DNA from: Methylobacterium nonmethylotrophicum
GTDB taxonomy: Bacteria > Pseudomonadota > Alphaproteobacteria > Rhizobiales > Beijerinckiaceae
Assembly (NCBI RefSeq): GCF_004745635.1
Contig: NZ_SRLB01000017.1
Span: forward strand, 62,001-126,000
Length of the DNA stretch: 64,000 nt
Direction of reading: 5' to 3'
The position numbers and the translations under genes are program-made. Position 1 is the first letter of the stretch. Every line of letters starts with the position of its first letter. Shown here piece after piece: positions 16,740 to 28,535 of this stretch. The notes below the pieces were generated by a model. That model did no database searches, was not told the DNA's origin, and saw nothing but the letters and a program-made list of their open reading frames with translations.

Positions 16740-17356
16740 GCCGCCTGGATGTGACGGAGTGGCTGTCGCGCTGCCCGCTGGTGGCGATCCTGCGCGGCGT
16801 GCGGCCGGACGAGGTCGAGGCGATCGGCGAGGCGCTGGTGGCCGAGGGCGTGGTGATCCTGGAGGTGCCGCTCAACTCGCCCGAGCCGGTCGAGAGCGTG
16901 CGCCGTCTGGCGGCGCGCCTCGGCGACCGGGCGCTCGTCGGCGCCGGCACGTTTCGCCGCGAGGCCGAGGTCGAGGCGGTGGCCGAGGCCGGCGGGCGCC
17001 TGCTGGTGACGCCCCACGCCGACCCGGCCCTCGTGCGCGCCGCCAAGGCCCGCGGCATGGTGGCGATGCCGGGCTTCCTGACCCCGGCCGAGGCCTTCGG
17101 GCTCCTCGATGCCGGGGCCGACGCCCTCAAGCTCTTCCCGGCCGAGGCCGGCGGCCCGCCGATGCTGAAGGCCCTGCGGGCGGTGCTGCCGAAGGGCACG
17201 CCGCTCCTGCCGGTCGGCGGGGTCGATGCCCGCAGCCTGCCGGCCTGGCGCGAGGCCGGCGCCAGCGGCTACGGCTGCGGCTCCTCGCTCTACCGGCCCG
17301 GCGACACCGCCGACGCCGTCGCCGCCAAGGCGAGGGCGCTGATCGCGGCGCTCTGA
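16730..17356 (+). CDS. dgoA: 2-dehydro-3-deoxy-6-phosphogalactonate aldolase
   Basis: A 208-residue class I aldolase of the KDPG/KHG family that splits the DgoK product into pyruvate and glyceraldehyde-3-phosphate. The TIM-barrel signatures are PLVAILRGVRPDEVEAIGEAL, ILEVPLNSPEP (catalytic Glu), VGAGTF, TPHADP, PGFLTPAEAF and ADALKLFPAEAGGP. The last of these contains the Schiff-base Lys. LPVGGV forms the phosphate site. The start codon lies inside the end of dgoK, so the genes are co-translated. Confidence 0.95.
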   Translation: MDVSRLDVTEWLSRCPLVAILRGVRPDEVEAIGEALVAEGVVILEVPLNSPEPVESVRRLAARLGDRALVGAGTFRREAEVEAVAEAGGRLLVTPHADPALVRAAKARGMVAMPGFLTPAEAFGLLDAGADALKLFPAEAGGPPMLKALRAVLPKGTPLLPVGGVDARSLPAWREAGASGYGCGSSLYRPGDTADAVAAKARALIAAL

Positions 17357-17414
17357 GGAACCGGTCGGGGCCCGTCGCCCCCCGGTCCGCTCGTTCGGCA
17401 CGCGCCGTTCCGGG

Positions 17415-21017
<3,603 letters not shown>

Positions 21018-21114
21018 AAGGGTTTTTCGGAGTCTTCGGCGTTCAGATCGGGCTGGGGCAGGGGTCGTCAGTCGGTAGGCTCAGGATCAATCAACGCGCC
21101 AGAACGAGGCGCGC

Positions 21115-21293
21115 AACCCTCCCCCCTCTGCGGGGGAGGGTGGCCCCTGCGTCAGCAGGGGTCGGGAGAGGGGACGCCGCTTCCGGAGAGGTCGAGACCG
21201 CGGTGAAGGCGCCATATCCTGCGCCGTCGCGCTGCCCCTCTCCCGTCCTGCTCCGCAGGACACCCTCCCCCGCAGTGGGGGGAGGGTTCATCC
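21115..21293. repeat. REPIN-like palindromic intergenic element, copy 1
   Basis: The element starts with a hairpin (CCCTCCCCCCTCTGCGGGGGAGGG) and ends with a similar one (CCCTCCCCCGCAGTGGGGGGAGGG). Between them sits the hairpin CCCCTGCGTCAGCAGGGG and a core holding TCCGGAGAGGTCGAGACCGC and GTCGCGCTGCCC. A related element at 45,005-45,185 carries the core in reverse complement. It fills most of the mfd-sdhE gap. Confidence 0.7.
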
Positions 21294-21332
21294 CGCTCCC
21301 CGCTTCGAAGCCTCTCGCTCGTCAGCGCCACC

Positions 21333-21629
21333 TCACAGATCCACCGGCGCCCCGTGCTGGTGGAACGCCTTGAGGCGCCGGAAAACAGGGGTGTCGTAGT
21401 TCGACGGCGTCTCGGCCTCGTCGGTGATCCAGCGGAAGAGGTCGCGGTCCGGCACCTCGATCAGCAGCTCGAAATCGTCGAGCTCCGCGTCGGTCAGCGT
21501 GCCGATCTCGGCATCGGCGAAGCGGCCCATGATCAGGTCCATCTCGCGGATGCCCCGGTGCCAGGAGCGGTAGAGGGTGCGGCGGCGGCGCGGATCGAGG
21601 TCGGCGCTGGTGCGGGTGGTGCCGGTCAT
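21333..21629 (-). CDS. sdhE: FAD assembly factor SdhE (succinate dehydrogenase assembly factor 2)
   Basis: A 98-residue protein of the YgfY/CptB/SdhE family, which promotes covalent flavinylation of the succinate dehydrogenase flavoprotein. The signature helix reads RRRRTLYRSWHRGIREMDLIMGRF, with the conserved R-G-x-x-E in HRGIRE. LTDAELDDFELLIEVPDRDLFRWI follows and is standard for the family. The start is the ATG at 21629; the in-frame extension upstream has no homologous character. In many alphaproteobacteria this gene lies between mfd and recG, as here. Confidence 0.93.
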   Translation of the reverse strand: MTGTTRTSADLDPRRRRTLYRSWHRGIREMDLIMGRFADAEIGTLTDAELDDFELLIEVPDRDLFRWITDEAETPSNYDTPVFRRLKAFHQHGAPVDL

Positions 21630-22033
21630 ATCGCCCGTGGCTTTCCTGGCTCGAGGATGATCCCGCGACGGATGTAGCGCCTGACCGCGCACCGGGAAAC
21701 CCAATCCGACATCGCCGACGCCTGGTCACGCTGCATTTCACCGAACAACGATGCACGAAAATGATTGTCGGCATAGCAATAATATTTGATAGATTAAATC
21801 TGCCCAATACAGCATATAACCCTTCATAACCCCTGCCTAATAATAGTGCATAAACAATGAAATCCCAAGCGAAGATCCCATAAACCAATGCTTGAAGTCT
21901 GAATACGAATTAACTACGCACTATAAACATCCAATAGTTGAAGATTTTAGACGTGATGTCCGTGAGCGAGCTGCCAATATCTTGACGAAAGGCGAGGTCT
22001 CTGGCCAAATAAGACGATCGGAGAGGTCCGGCC
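21630..22033. other. Low-GC non-coding stretch before the lysis-like pair
   Basis: From about 21,720 the base composition changes abruptly to AT-rich (for example AATAATATTTGATAGATTAA near 21,780), unlike the rest of the window. There is no convincing gene. A 62-codon TTG-start frame at 21892-22080 runs into the next gene and is not supported. This probably marks the left part of an inserted segment. Confidence 0.5.
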
Positions 22034-22543
22034 ATGGAAATCGCTTTCGGAAAACACAAAAAGATATCGCCTTCATTTAAAAACAAGGTGATTGCGATCT
22101 CGGGCCATCTTGGCTGCGATCCCAGCTACCTGATGGCCGCCATGGCCTTCGAAACGGGTGAAACATTTCGACCGGATATCGTGAATCAACAAAGCGGGGC
22201 CACCGGACTTATCCAGTTCATGCCGGATACTGCGGTCGGACTTGGGACGACGACCACTCAACTGGCACAGATGACAGCCGTTCAGCAGTTGGACTTCGTA
22301 GAATTGTATCTGAAGCCGTATACCAACAAAATGCACAACATTTCCGATGTTTACATGACGATACTGTATCCTGCTGCCGTCGGCAAGAGCGCCGCACATA
22401 TTTTGTTTAAATCTCCAGCCAAAGCCTATCAGCAAAACAAAGGACTTGACGCCAACAAAGACGGAACGATAACAAAAGCTGAGGCATCCGCAAAAGTATA
22501 TAACAAATTGATCAGAGGACTCAAGGACGAATTCAGAGGATGA
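22034..22543 (+). CDS. Lysozyme-like / SLT-type lytic transglycosylase
   Basis: A 169-residue protein without a signal peptide, built like a phage or tail-associated muramidase. The core reads HLGCDPSYLMAAMAFETGETF, with a likely catalytic Glu in FETGE. It continues QSGATGLIQFMP, the G-x-x-G-L-x-Q-F hallmark of SLT-type domains, and ends with DVYMTILYPAAVGK. Near the C-terminus LDANKDGTITKAEA is a clear EF-hand-like calcium loop. Its GC content is much lower than that of flanking sdhE and recG. A second cell-wall hydrolase gene follows 46 bp downstream. A phage-derived lysis module or antibacterial effector is inferred. Confidence 0.8.
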   Translation: MEIAFGKHKKISPSFKNKVIAISGHLGCDPSYLMAAMAFETGETFRPDIVNQQSGATGLIQFMPDTAVGLGTTTTQLAQMTAVQQLDFVELYLKPYTNKMHNISDVYMTILYPAAVGKSAAHILFKSPAKAYQQNKGLDANKDGTITKAEASAKVYNKLIRGLKDEFRG

Positions 22544-22589
22544 TAACAATTCAAAACTCGTGCCAACTCGCCATCATGGGGATACGGCC

Positions 22590-23108
22590 ATGAATGTGAA
22601 GACCCTGATCCTAAGGGCAACGTCCGCCATCGACCAGAACGTCAAGTACAAGAGCCCTGGCGTCACCCCCAGTCTCTCGGCGAACAAGTGGCCATCGTCG
22701 GAAGTGTCGATCGACTGTTCGGGGTTCGTGGCATGGTGCTTCCGCGTATCACGAAAGGTCGATCATCCCCTTTACAAGAAAGTTAATGGCGGATGGTTCG
22801 AGACGACGGGCATCCATGCCGACGTTGGTTCGTCGGTCGGGTATTTCTCTCAAATCAGCAAGCCTAAAGTCGGCTGCATCCTCGTCTATCCCGATTACAA
22901 GGGGAGCGATGGGAAGGTCCACGATGGCCACATGGGGATCGTCCTTGAGGTCGATGACAGCAAGACCGGCATTGCAGCCGTGACATCCATTGTACACTGC
23001 TCCGTCAGCAACGACAGAACCGGCAGTGCCATCCAGGCCACCGGTCCCGCGATATGGCTGAACAGGAAAGAGTCTCTTATTGGATGGCGCGACGATCTCG
23101 ATGAGTAG
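22590..23108 (+). CDS. NlpC/P60-like cysteine peptidase (putative peptidoglycan amidase)
   Basis: A 172-residue protein with the papain-like arrangement of NlpC/P60 enzymes. The probable nucleophile Cys lies in IDCSGFVAWCF (about residue 49). The His lies in HDGHMGIVLEV (about 114-118), and a third polar residue follows near IVHCSVS. No signal peptide or cell-wall anchor is visible. The ATG at 22590 is the first in the frame with native-looking coding. With the transglycosylase upstream it could cleave both glycan and peptide bonds of peptidoglycan. The gene ends at a 15-bp tandem repeat. Confidence 0.7.
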   Translation: MNVKTLILRATSAIDQNVKYKSPGVTPSLSANKWPSSEVSIDCSGFVAWCFRVSRKVDHPLYKKVNGGWFETTGIHADVGSSVGYFSQISKPKVGCILVYPDYKGSDGKVHDGHMGIVLEVDDSKTGIAAVTSIVHCSVSNDRTGSAIQATGPAIWLNRKESLIGWRDDLDE

Positions 23109-23152
23109 AGTGTCTTGGAGTCGAGTGACTTGGAGTCGCGTGTCTTGCGAGA
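23108..23152. repeat. Three 15-bp tandem repeats beginning at the stop codon
   Basis: GAGTGTCTTGGAGTC, GAGTGACTTGGAGTC and GCGTGTCTTGCGAGA follow each other directly from the last base of the peptidase stop codon. The first two differ at one position and the third is diverged. Confidence 0.7.
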
Positions 23153-23346
23153 CATAAATCCTGCCGGGGGAGGGACGTAACCGGACCGGGCGGCCGACAT
23201 CCCGGGTGGACGAGACGGCAGCCGCGGTGCGAGCGCCGCTGCCGTTGGCCCGGCGTGGCGAATTATCGCCTGCGGCGGCACGCGCGGGCCCGCAAGCACG
23301 ACGGTGTCGTGTATAGAGCCCGCGGATCCTCCCCGCCCCCGTTCCG

Positions 23347-25461
23347 ATGTCGCTGCGTCCCTCCCTGCTCGATCCCCTGTTCGCCCCCGCGACCGTGCTG
23401 CCGGGGGCCGGTCCCAAGGCCGCCGTGCTGATCGACAAGCTCGTCGGCACGCCGGAGCGCCCCGCCCGGGTCGTCGACCTGCTGTTCCACCTGCCGCAGC
23501 GCGGCATCGCCCGGCAATTGCGCGGCTCGATCGCCGAGGCGCCGCCCGGCGAGCCGGTGACGCTCGGGGTCACGGTCGTGGCCCACCGGCCGCCGCAGAC
23601 GGTGGGCGGGCGAAAGCCGTTCCGGGTGCTGGTCGAGGACCAGACCGGCGACATCACCCTGGTGTTCTTCAACCTGCCCCGCGCCCGCATCGAGAAGATG
23701 CTGCCGCTCGGCAGCCACCGCTACGTCTCGGGGCGGATCGAGCTGTGGGACGGCTTTCGCCAGATGGTGCATCCCTCCCGCATCCTCGACGAGAAGGGCC
23801 TGGCCGACCTGCCGGCGGTGGAGCCGATCTATGGCGCCACGGAGGGGCTGACCTCGCGGGCGATCGGCAAGCTCGCGCTCGCGGCCCTCGACCGTCTCCC
23901 GGCCCTCCCCGAGTGGCAGGACCGGGCCTGGCTCGACCGCCAGGGCTGGCCGGCCTTCGCCGAGGCACTCCGCACCGAGCATCGCCCGGCGGAGGCCGCC
24001 GCGACCGAGGAGGACCTGAAGACCCCGGCCCGCCGGCGCCTCGCCTACGACGAGCTTCTGGCCTCGCAGCTGGCGCTCGCTCTCGTGCGCAGCCGGATGC
24101 ACCGCCCGCCCGGGCGTACGAATGTCGGCGACGGCGCCCTGTCGCGGCGGATCGAGGCGGCGCTGCCGTTCGGGCTCACCGGAGCGCAGACCCGGGCGCT
24201 CGCCGAGATCCGCGGCGACATGGGCTCGGAGCGGCGCATGCTGCGCCTGCTCCAGGGCGATGTCGGCTCCGGCAAGACCGCGGTGGCGTTGCTCGCCATG
24301 GCCTCGGCGATCGAGGCCGGGCGCCAGGCGGCGATGATGGCGCCGACCGAGATCCTGGCCCGCCAGCACGCCGAGCGCCTGCGGCCGATGGTGGAGGAAG
24401 CGGGCCTCACGCTCGCGCTGCTGACCGGCCGCGACCGGGTGGCGGAGCGCCGCGCGACGCTCGCCGGCCTCGCCGACGGGTCGATCCACATCGTGGTCGG
24501 CACCCACGCCCTGTTCCAGGACGACGTGGCGTTCCACGACCTCGGTCTCGCGGTGGTCGACGAGCAACACCGCTTCGGCGTGCACCAGCGCCTCGCGCTC
24601 GGGGGCAAGGGCGCGGCGGTCGACATCCTGGTGATGACCGCCACGCCGATCCCCCGCACCCTGGCGCTGACCTGTTTCGGCGACATGGAGGTCTCGGTCC
24701 TCGACGAGAAGCCGGCCGGGCGCCAGCCGATCAAGACGGTGCTGGTCTCGACCGACCGCCTCGAGGAGGTGGTGCTCGGCCTCGAGCGGGCTCTCGCCAG
24801 GGGCGACCGGGTCTACTGGATCTGCCCGCTCGTCGCCGAATCCGAATACGTCGACCTCGCCGCCGCCGAGGAGCGGTTCTCAGGGTTGCGCGAGCGCTTC
24901 GGCGACGCGGTCGGGCTCGTCCACGGCAAGATGGCCGGCAAGGACAAGGACGAGGCGATGGAGCGCTTCGTGGCCGGTGACACCAAGATCCTGGTCTCGA
25001 CCACCGTGGTGGAGGTCGGGGTGGACGTGCCGGCGGCCACCGTCATGGTGATCGAGCACGCCGAGCGCTTCGGCCTGGCGCAGCTGCACCAGCTGCGCGG
25101 CCGGGTCGGCCGGGGCGCGGGCGCCTCGACCTGCCTGCTGCTGTTCAAGGGGCCGCTCGGCCAGGTCGCTCGCGCCCGGCTCGAGATGATGCGCGAGACC
25201 GAGGACGGTTTTCGCATCGCCGAGGAGGATCTGCGCCTGCGCGGCGAGGGCGAGGTGCTGGGAACCCGCCAGTCGGGGCTGGCCGCCTTCCGCCTCGCCC
25301 GGCCGGAGGCCGACGGCGACCTGATCGTGGCGGCGCGCGACGATGCGAGGCTGATCGTCGAGCGCGATCCGGGGCTCGAGACGGAGCGGGGCCACGCCCT
25401 GCGGGCGCTGCTCTACCTGTTCGAGCGGGATGCAGCGGTGAAGCTGCTGCAGGCGGGGTGA
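23347..25461 (+). CDS. recG: ATP-dependent DNA helicase RecG
   Basis: A 704-residue branch-migration helicase that remodels stalled replication forks and Holliday junctions. The N-terminal wedge/OB domain is at about 60-170 (LLFHLPQRGIARQ, VLVEDQTGDITLVFFN). Helicase motifs follow: the Q-like block LPFGLTGAQTRALAEI, Walker A LQGDVGSGKTAVALLAM at about 302-318, VVDEQHRFGVHQR at about 403-415, MTATPIPRTLALT, TTVVEVGVDVPAATVMVIEHAERFGLAQLHQLRGRVGR and the end DLRLRGEGEVLGTRQSG. The ATG is 15 codons before the first conserved residues. Full length for the family. Confidence 0.97.
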   Translation: MSLRPSLLDPLFAPATVLPGAGPKAAVLIDKLVGTPERPARVVDLLFHLPQRGIARQLRGSIAEAPPGEPVTLGVTVVAHRPPQTVGGRKPFRVLVEDQTGDITLVFFNLPRARIEKMLPLGSHRYVSGRIELWDGFRQMVHPSRILDEKGLADLPAVEPIYGATEGLTSRAIGKLALAALDRLPALPEWQDRAWLDRQGWPAFAEALRTEHRPAEAAATEEDLKTPARRRLAYDELLASQLALALVRSRMHRPPGRTNVGDGALSRRIEAALPFGLTGAQTRALAEIRGDMGSERRMLRLLQGDVGSGKTAVALLAMASAIEAGRQAAMMAPTEILARQHAERLRPMVEEAGLTLALLTGRDRVAERRATLAGLADGSIHIVVGTHALFQDDVAFHDLGLAVVDEQHRFGVHQRLALGGKGAAVDILVMTATPIPRTLALTCFGDMEVSVLDEKPAGRQPIKTVLVSTDRLEEVVLGLERALARGDRVYWICPLVAESEYVDLAAAEERFSGLRERFGDAVGLVHGKMAGKDKDEAMERFVAGDTKILVSTTVVEVGVDVPAATVMVIEHAERFGLAQLHQLRGRVGRGAGASTCLLLFKGPLGQVARARLEMMRETEDGFRIAEEDLRLRGEGEVLGTRQSGLAAFRLARPEADGDLIVAARDDARLIVERDPGLETERGHALRALLYLFERDAAVKLLQAG

Positions 25462-25541
25462 AGGGGAAGCGGGGCTCGCATCGGACGTGAACGTCCAACT
25501 CCGACCGCCCGACCTCAGGATGAGATCGAGGGATGGCAGGG

Positions 25542-25559
25542 CGAGACCCGAGGGTCTCG
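25542..25559. terminator. Hairpin between convergent recG and the receiver-like gene
   Basis: A perfect 8-bp stem CGAGACCC / GGGTCTCG with a two-base centre, placed in the 108-bp convergent gap. It lacks a T-run. Confidence 0.35.
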
Positions 25560-25569
25560 GCAGGCCTTC

Positions 25570-25914
25570 TCAGAATTCCGGCTCGTTCAGCACCCGCGTG
25601 CCGATCCGGCTCTGCAGATCGACCGGCGCGCCAGTCTGGTGGCCCGCGGCGTCAACCTCGATCACCGGGACGCCGGCGCTGCGCATCTGCTCGCGCAGGC
25701 GCTCCGACAGCATCCGGAAGGCGCCGCCGGTGTCGCGGGGCGGAACATGCAGCAGGACCGCCGCCGGGCGCGGCATCATCGCCAGGACGTCGTCCGCCGC
25801 CTCGAGGGAGGCGGTGACGCTGGCATAGCCCAGCTCGGCCAGCTCTGCGGAGAGGGCCCGGTCGACGGCGCGGTGGCCGTCATCGACGACGAGGACTTTT
25901 TGCAGCGCACCCAT
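25570..25914 (-). CDS. Degenerate response-regulator receiver-like protein
   Basis: A 114-residue single-domain protein with a CheY-like start (KVLVVDDGHRAVDRAL). The acidic pair is at residues 11-12. Where a receiver has the phosphoacceptor Asp, it has His56 (AAVLLHVPPRDTGG). The last part (VPVIEVDAAGHQTGAPVDLQ) lacks the usual invariant Lys. The protein is therefore probably not phosphorylated by a histidine kinase. The ATG at 25914 is chosen because the upstream extension would need a TTG. No kinase or output-domain gene is adjacent. Confidence 0.65.
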   Translation of the reverse strand: MGALQKVLVVDDGHRAVDRALSAELAELGYASVTASLEAADDVLAMMPRPAAVLLHVPPRDTGGAFRMLSERLREQMRSAGVPVIEVDAAGHQTGAPVDLQSRIGTRVLNEPEF

Positions 25915-26113
25915 GTTCAAGCGTTAGCCGATCGCGCGCCTCTCGTGAAGGCACCGGGGCAGTAACGCCGTGAGCCGACAAAGGTTCACCGCCGTCGCGG
26001 GGCCGGGGCGGGCGGCCCATCCCGGCCCGGCCCGGCCCGGCCTCCGGCAAGAGGCTCAGAACATTCGCACTTTTCCGCAGGACGGGCCGGCCGAAAAATG
26101 TGCCGGCGCGGTG
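25915..26113. other. GC-rich intergenic gap with short CCCGG repeats
   Basis: About 200 bases between two minus-strand genes. They contain CCCGGCCCGGCCCGGCC near 26,023-26,040, a short tandem run of CCCGG units. No gene or clear promoter is visible. Confidence 0.3.
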
Positions 26114-27502
26114 TCAGATCTCCGTCACCGCCGTGGCGACGCCGGCGAAGAGCGAGGCCCGGAAGCGCGAGGCCGACCACCCGTCGTGATTTTCGTCCTG
26201 AGTGGTGCTGCGGCGCAACATCCGGGTCGCGCAGGCCGGACCGCGGAAGCTCAGGCGGCCGTCGGGATCGCGGCGAAGCTGGAGCAGGCCGGTCCGCTCG
26301 GGGGCCGATGCGGCTCGTTCCGGAGCCGATGCGGCCCGCTCGGGGGACGCCAGCACGAGCCCGACATCCTGGGCGTCGCGGCGGCCGCACAGCAGGGCGA
26401 CCTCGTCGAAGGCGACCGTGTCGACCACGCCGGGCCGTCCCGGCAGGCGGGTGCTGAGGCGGCAGGGCGCCCGGTGGACGTAGGCGAGGGTGCGCACGCG
26501 GCCCGGAACCGTGGTGCGGGCAAAACCCGCCTCCATCCAGGCGGGCGCGACGAGGTGGGTCGGCTGCGGCTGGTCGAGGGCGGAGGAGAGGGCGCCGGCA
26601 TCGAAGACCGGATGGCACTCGAGGGCCGCTCCGGCGAGCAGGGCGGCGGCAAGCCCGGTGGCGAGGCCCTTGAGGTCGCTCGGCGGCAGCAGGCTGAGGA
26701 TCCGATCGCCCGCCTCGGCCCGCAGGGGCACCAGGAAGGCGGCGGCCGCTGCCGTCAGCGCCTCGGCCTCGCGCAAGACCGCCTGGGGCGCGCCCTCGGG
26801 CTCGGGGAGAGGACCGGCGGCCCCCGGCCGGCCCGCCGGCGCGGGACCCGGCACCGCGAAGGTCACGAGCCCCGCCACCGATCCGGCGCCGAGCGAGGCG
26901 GCATCGCCGCGGTGGTCGAGCACGATCTGGTCGAGGCTCAGCACGCCGTCCGGCACGTGCGGCCCGAAGGCCGCGATGAAGCGCAAGGGGAAGTAGCGCG
27001 CCGCGACCCGGCACAGCCGCTCCGCCGGGCGCTCGGCCCCGAGCACGCCCTGGGTCAGGACGGCCAGCACCTGCGCCGCCTCGACGGCCTGGAGCAGGCG
27101 CCCCTCGTGCCAGGTGACCGGCAGGAGGCAGGGAACGTGGCCGGCCTGCTCGATCGCCAGGTAGGCGAGGTGCGCCTCGGCCATGCCGGCCATGCAGAGG
27201 CCGACGGGGCTCCGCGGCGGCAGGCGCAGCTGCTGCAGCCCCTCGGCCAGGCGCGCCACGATCTCCCGGGCGGCGGCGTAGGTCCAGGCGATGGCGGGCC
27301 GGCCGCACCAGGCGGGCTTGCTCGCCTGGTCGACGAAGGCGATGCGGGTCGGGTGCCGGTCGGCGACGGCGGCAAGGAGGGCGCAGAGGCCCATGGCGGC
27401 GGCGCGATCGGCCGGGATCGCCGGCGCCTCGCGGCCCGGCGCCGCCGTGGCGGCCCGCAGGAACGGCGCGTCGTCTCGTCTCACCGTCGCCTGAGCCGCC
27501 AC
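26114..27502 (-). CDS. Divergent acyl-CoA synthetase-like (AMP-binding fold) protein
   Basis: A 462-residue protein whose first half follows the N-terminal domain of AMP-dependent acyl-CoA ligases: ALLAAVADRHPTRIAFVD, then AREIVARLAEGLQQLRLPPRSPVGL, then AYLAIEQAGHVPCLLPVTW. SLLPPSDLKGLATGLAAALLAGAAL later resembles the usual mid-domain block. The Ser/Thr/Gly-rich ATP loop and the C-terminal Lys domain are not visible, so it may be inactive or bind a ligand only. A tandem Ala-Ser-Ala-Pro-Glu-Arg repeat lies near residues 385-400. The start is a GTG. The role is unknown, and it is divergent from the ialB-like gene. Confidence 0.55.
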   Translation of the reverse strand: MAAQATVRRDDAPFLRAATAAPGREAPAIPADRAAAMGLCALLAAVADRHPTRIAFVDQASKPAWCGRPAIAWTYAAAREIVARLAEGLQQLRLPPRSPVGLCMAGMAEAHLAYLAIEQAGHVPCLLPVTWHEGRLLQAVEAAQVLAVLTQGVLGAERPAERLCRVAARYFPLRFIAAFGPHVPDGVLSLDQIVLDHRGDAASLGAGSVAGLVTFAVPGPAPAGRPGAAGPLPEPEGAPQAVLREAEALTAAAAAFLVPLRAEAGDRILSLLPPSDLKGLATGLAAALLAGAALECHPVFDAGALSSALDQPQPTHLVAPAWMEAGFARTTVPGRVRTLAYVHRAPCRLSTRLPGRPGVVDTVAFDEVALLCGRRDAQDVGLVLASPERAASAPERAASAPERTGLLQLRRDPDGRLSFRGPACATRMLRRSTTQDENHDGWSASRFRASLFAGVATAVTEI

Positions 27503-27785
27503 CGCCGTAACCCCGCCCGCGCTTTTTCACCCCGCATCCTGCCCCGACATGGTTAAGGGCGTTTTAATCCTCCGGGACCTCTCGCGGTCCGCGATGGGAT
27601 CGGCTAAGGGGCCCCTCGGTCGGCGGCCGAGGCCTTGCCTTCGCCTCAATCCGGGGGAAAGCAGGCGCCCCGGAGGCCGGGCGGAGCCCTTCGGCCGCGC
27701 TCCGCTTGCTGCCGGCGCACCCGCACCAGCGGGCTTCGCGCGCAAAAGCCACCGACGTTCTTGCCGTTTGAGGGGTCCACTCCTG

Positions 27786-28535
27786 ATGTTCTTCGCGAAT
27801 CGTCCCGCGCGCCCGAACCAGGCCGCCATCGCCTTCGCCCTGGCCGGCCTCGGGCTCGGTCTCGCGACCGCCCCGGCGCTCGCCCAGCCCAAGAAGCCCG
27901 CTGCCCCGGCGCCGGCCGCCCCCGCCCAGCAGGCTGCCCCGGCCGCCCAGGCGCAGCAGACCGGCCCGATGGTCGTGCAGGTGAAGGCCGAGCCGTCCCA
28001 GGCCGACTGGACCAAGGTCTGCGGCAAGGACCAGGGCAGCGGCAACGAGGTCTGCTACACCACCCGCGACTTCGTCTCCGACCAGGGCCAGGCGGTCCTC
28101 GCCGTGGCGGTCTACGACATGAAGGGCCCGCAGGGCGCCAAGGTCGTGCGCTTCCTGATGCCGCTCGGCCTGCTGCTGCAGCCCGGCATCCGCTTCACGG
28201 TCGATGGCGGCCAGCCGACCCCCGGCCGCTACGCCGTCTGCTTCCCGAACGGCTGCTTCGCCGAGGCGCCGGGCCTGAAGGACGACGTCATCGCGGCGAT
28301 GAAGAAGGGCACGACCCTCAACGTCAGCGTGCAGAACCAGATGCAGCGCGAGGTCACCTTCGCGGTGCCGCTGGCCGGCTTCGGCAAGGCCTTCGACGGC
28401 GCCCCGATCGACCCGAAGGTGCTCGAGGAGCAGCAGAAGAAGCTCCAGGCCGAGCTCGAGAAGCGCAGCGAGGAGATGCGCAAGCAGCTCGAGCAGAAGA
28501 GCGGCACCCCGACCGCCGCGGCTCCGGCCAAGTAA
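27786..28535 (+). CDS. Invasion-associated locus B (IalB) family periplasmic protein
   Basis: A 249-residue exported protein. The signal peptide is followed by a Pro/Ala/Gln-rich linker (residues ~37-58). The IalB domain then runs to about residue 200: DWTKVCGKDQGSGNEVCYTTRDF, MPLGLLLQPGIRF and YAVCFPNGCFAE, with two Cys pairs. The last 40 residues form a charged helix (EEQQKKLQAELEKRSEEMRKQLEQ) with coiled-coil character. The family was named in Bartonella but is widespread in non-pathogenic Hyphomicrobiales, where its role is not settled. The final codons lie in the first unit of a 15-bp tandem repeat. Confidence 0.88.
   Translation: MFFANRPARPNQAAIAFALAGLGLGLATAPALAQPKKPAAPAPAAPAQQAAPAAQAQQTGPMVVQVKAEPSQADWTKVCGKDQGSGNEVCYTTRDFVSDQGQAVLAVAVYDMKGPQGAKVVRFLMPLGLLLQPGIRFTVDGGQPTPGRYAVCFPNGCFAEAPGLKDDVIAAMKKGTTLNVSVQNQMQREVTFAVPLAGFGKAFDGAPIDPKVLEEQQKKLQAELEKRSEEMRKQLEQKSGTPTAAAPAK

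Noticed and set aside
17357..17414. GC-rich partial palindrome between convergent dgoA and mfd
   Set aside because: The pairing is imperfect and short, so it is not listed as a terminator.
21892..22080. A 62-codon TTG-start frame before the muramidase-like gene
   Set aside because: It has no ribosome binding site, overlaps the next gene by 47 bp, and its product resembles no known family. The sequence is not obviously random, so it is doubtful rather than excluded.
23108..23152. 15-bp direct repeats as attachment sites of an integrated element
   Set aside because: They are adjacent tandem copies; no matching copy was found at the left edge of the low-GC segment, and there is no integrase gene or tRNA.
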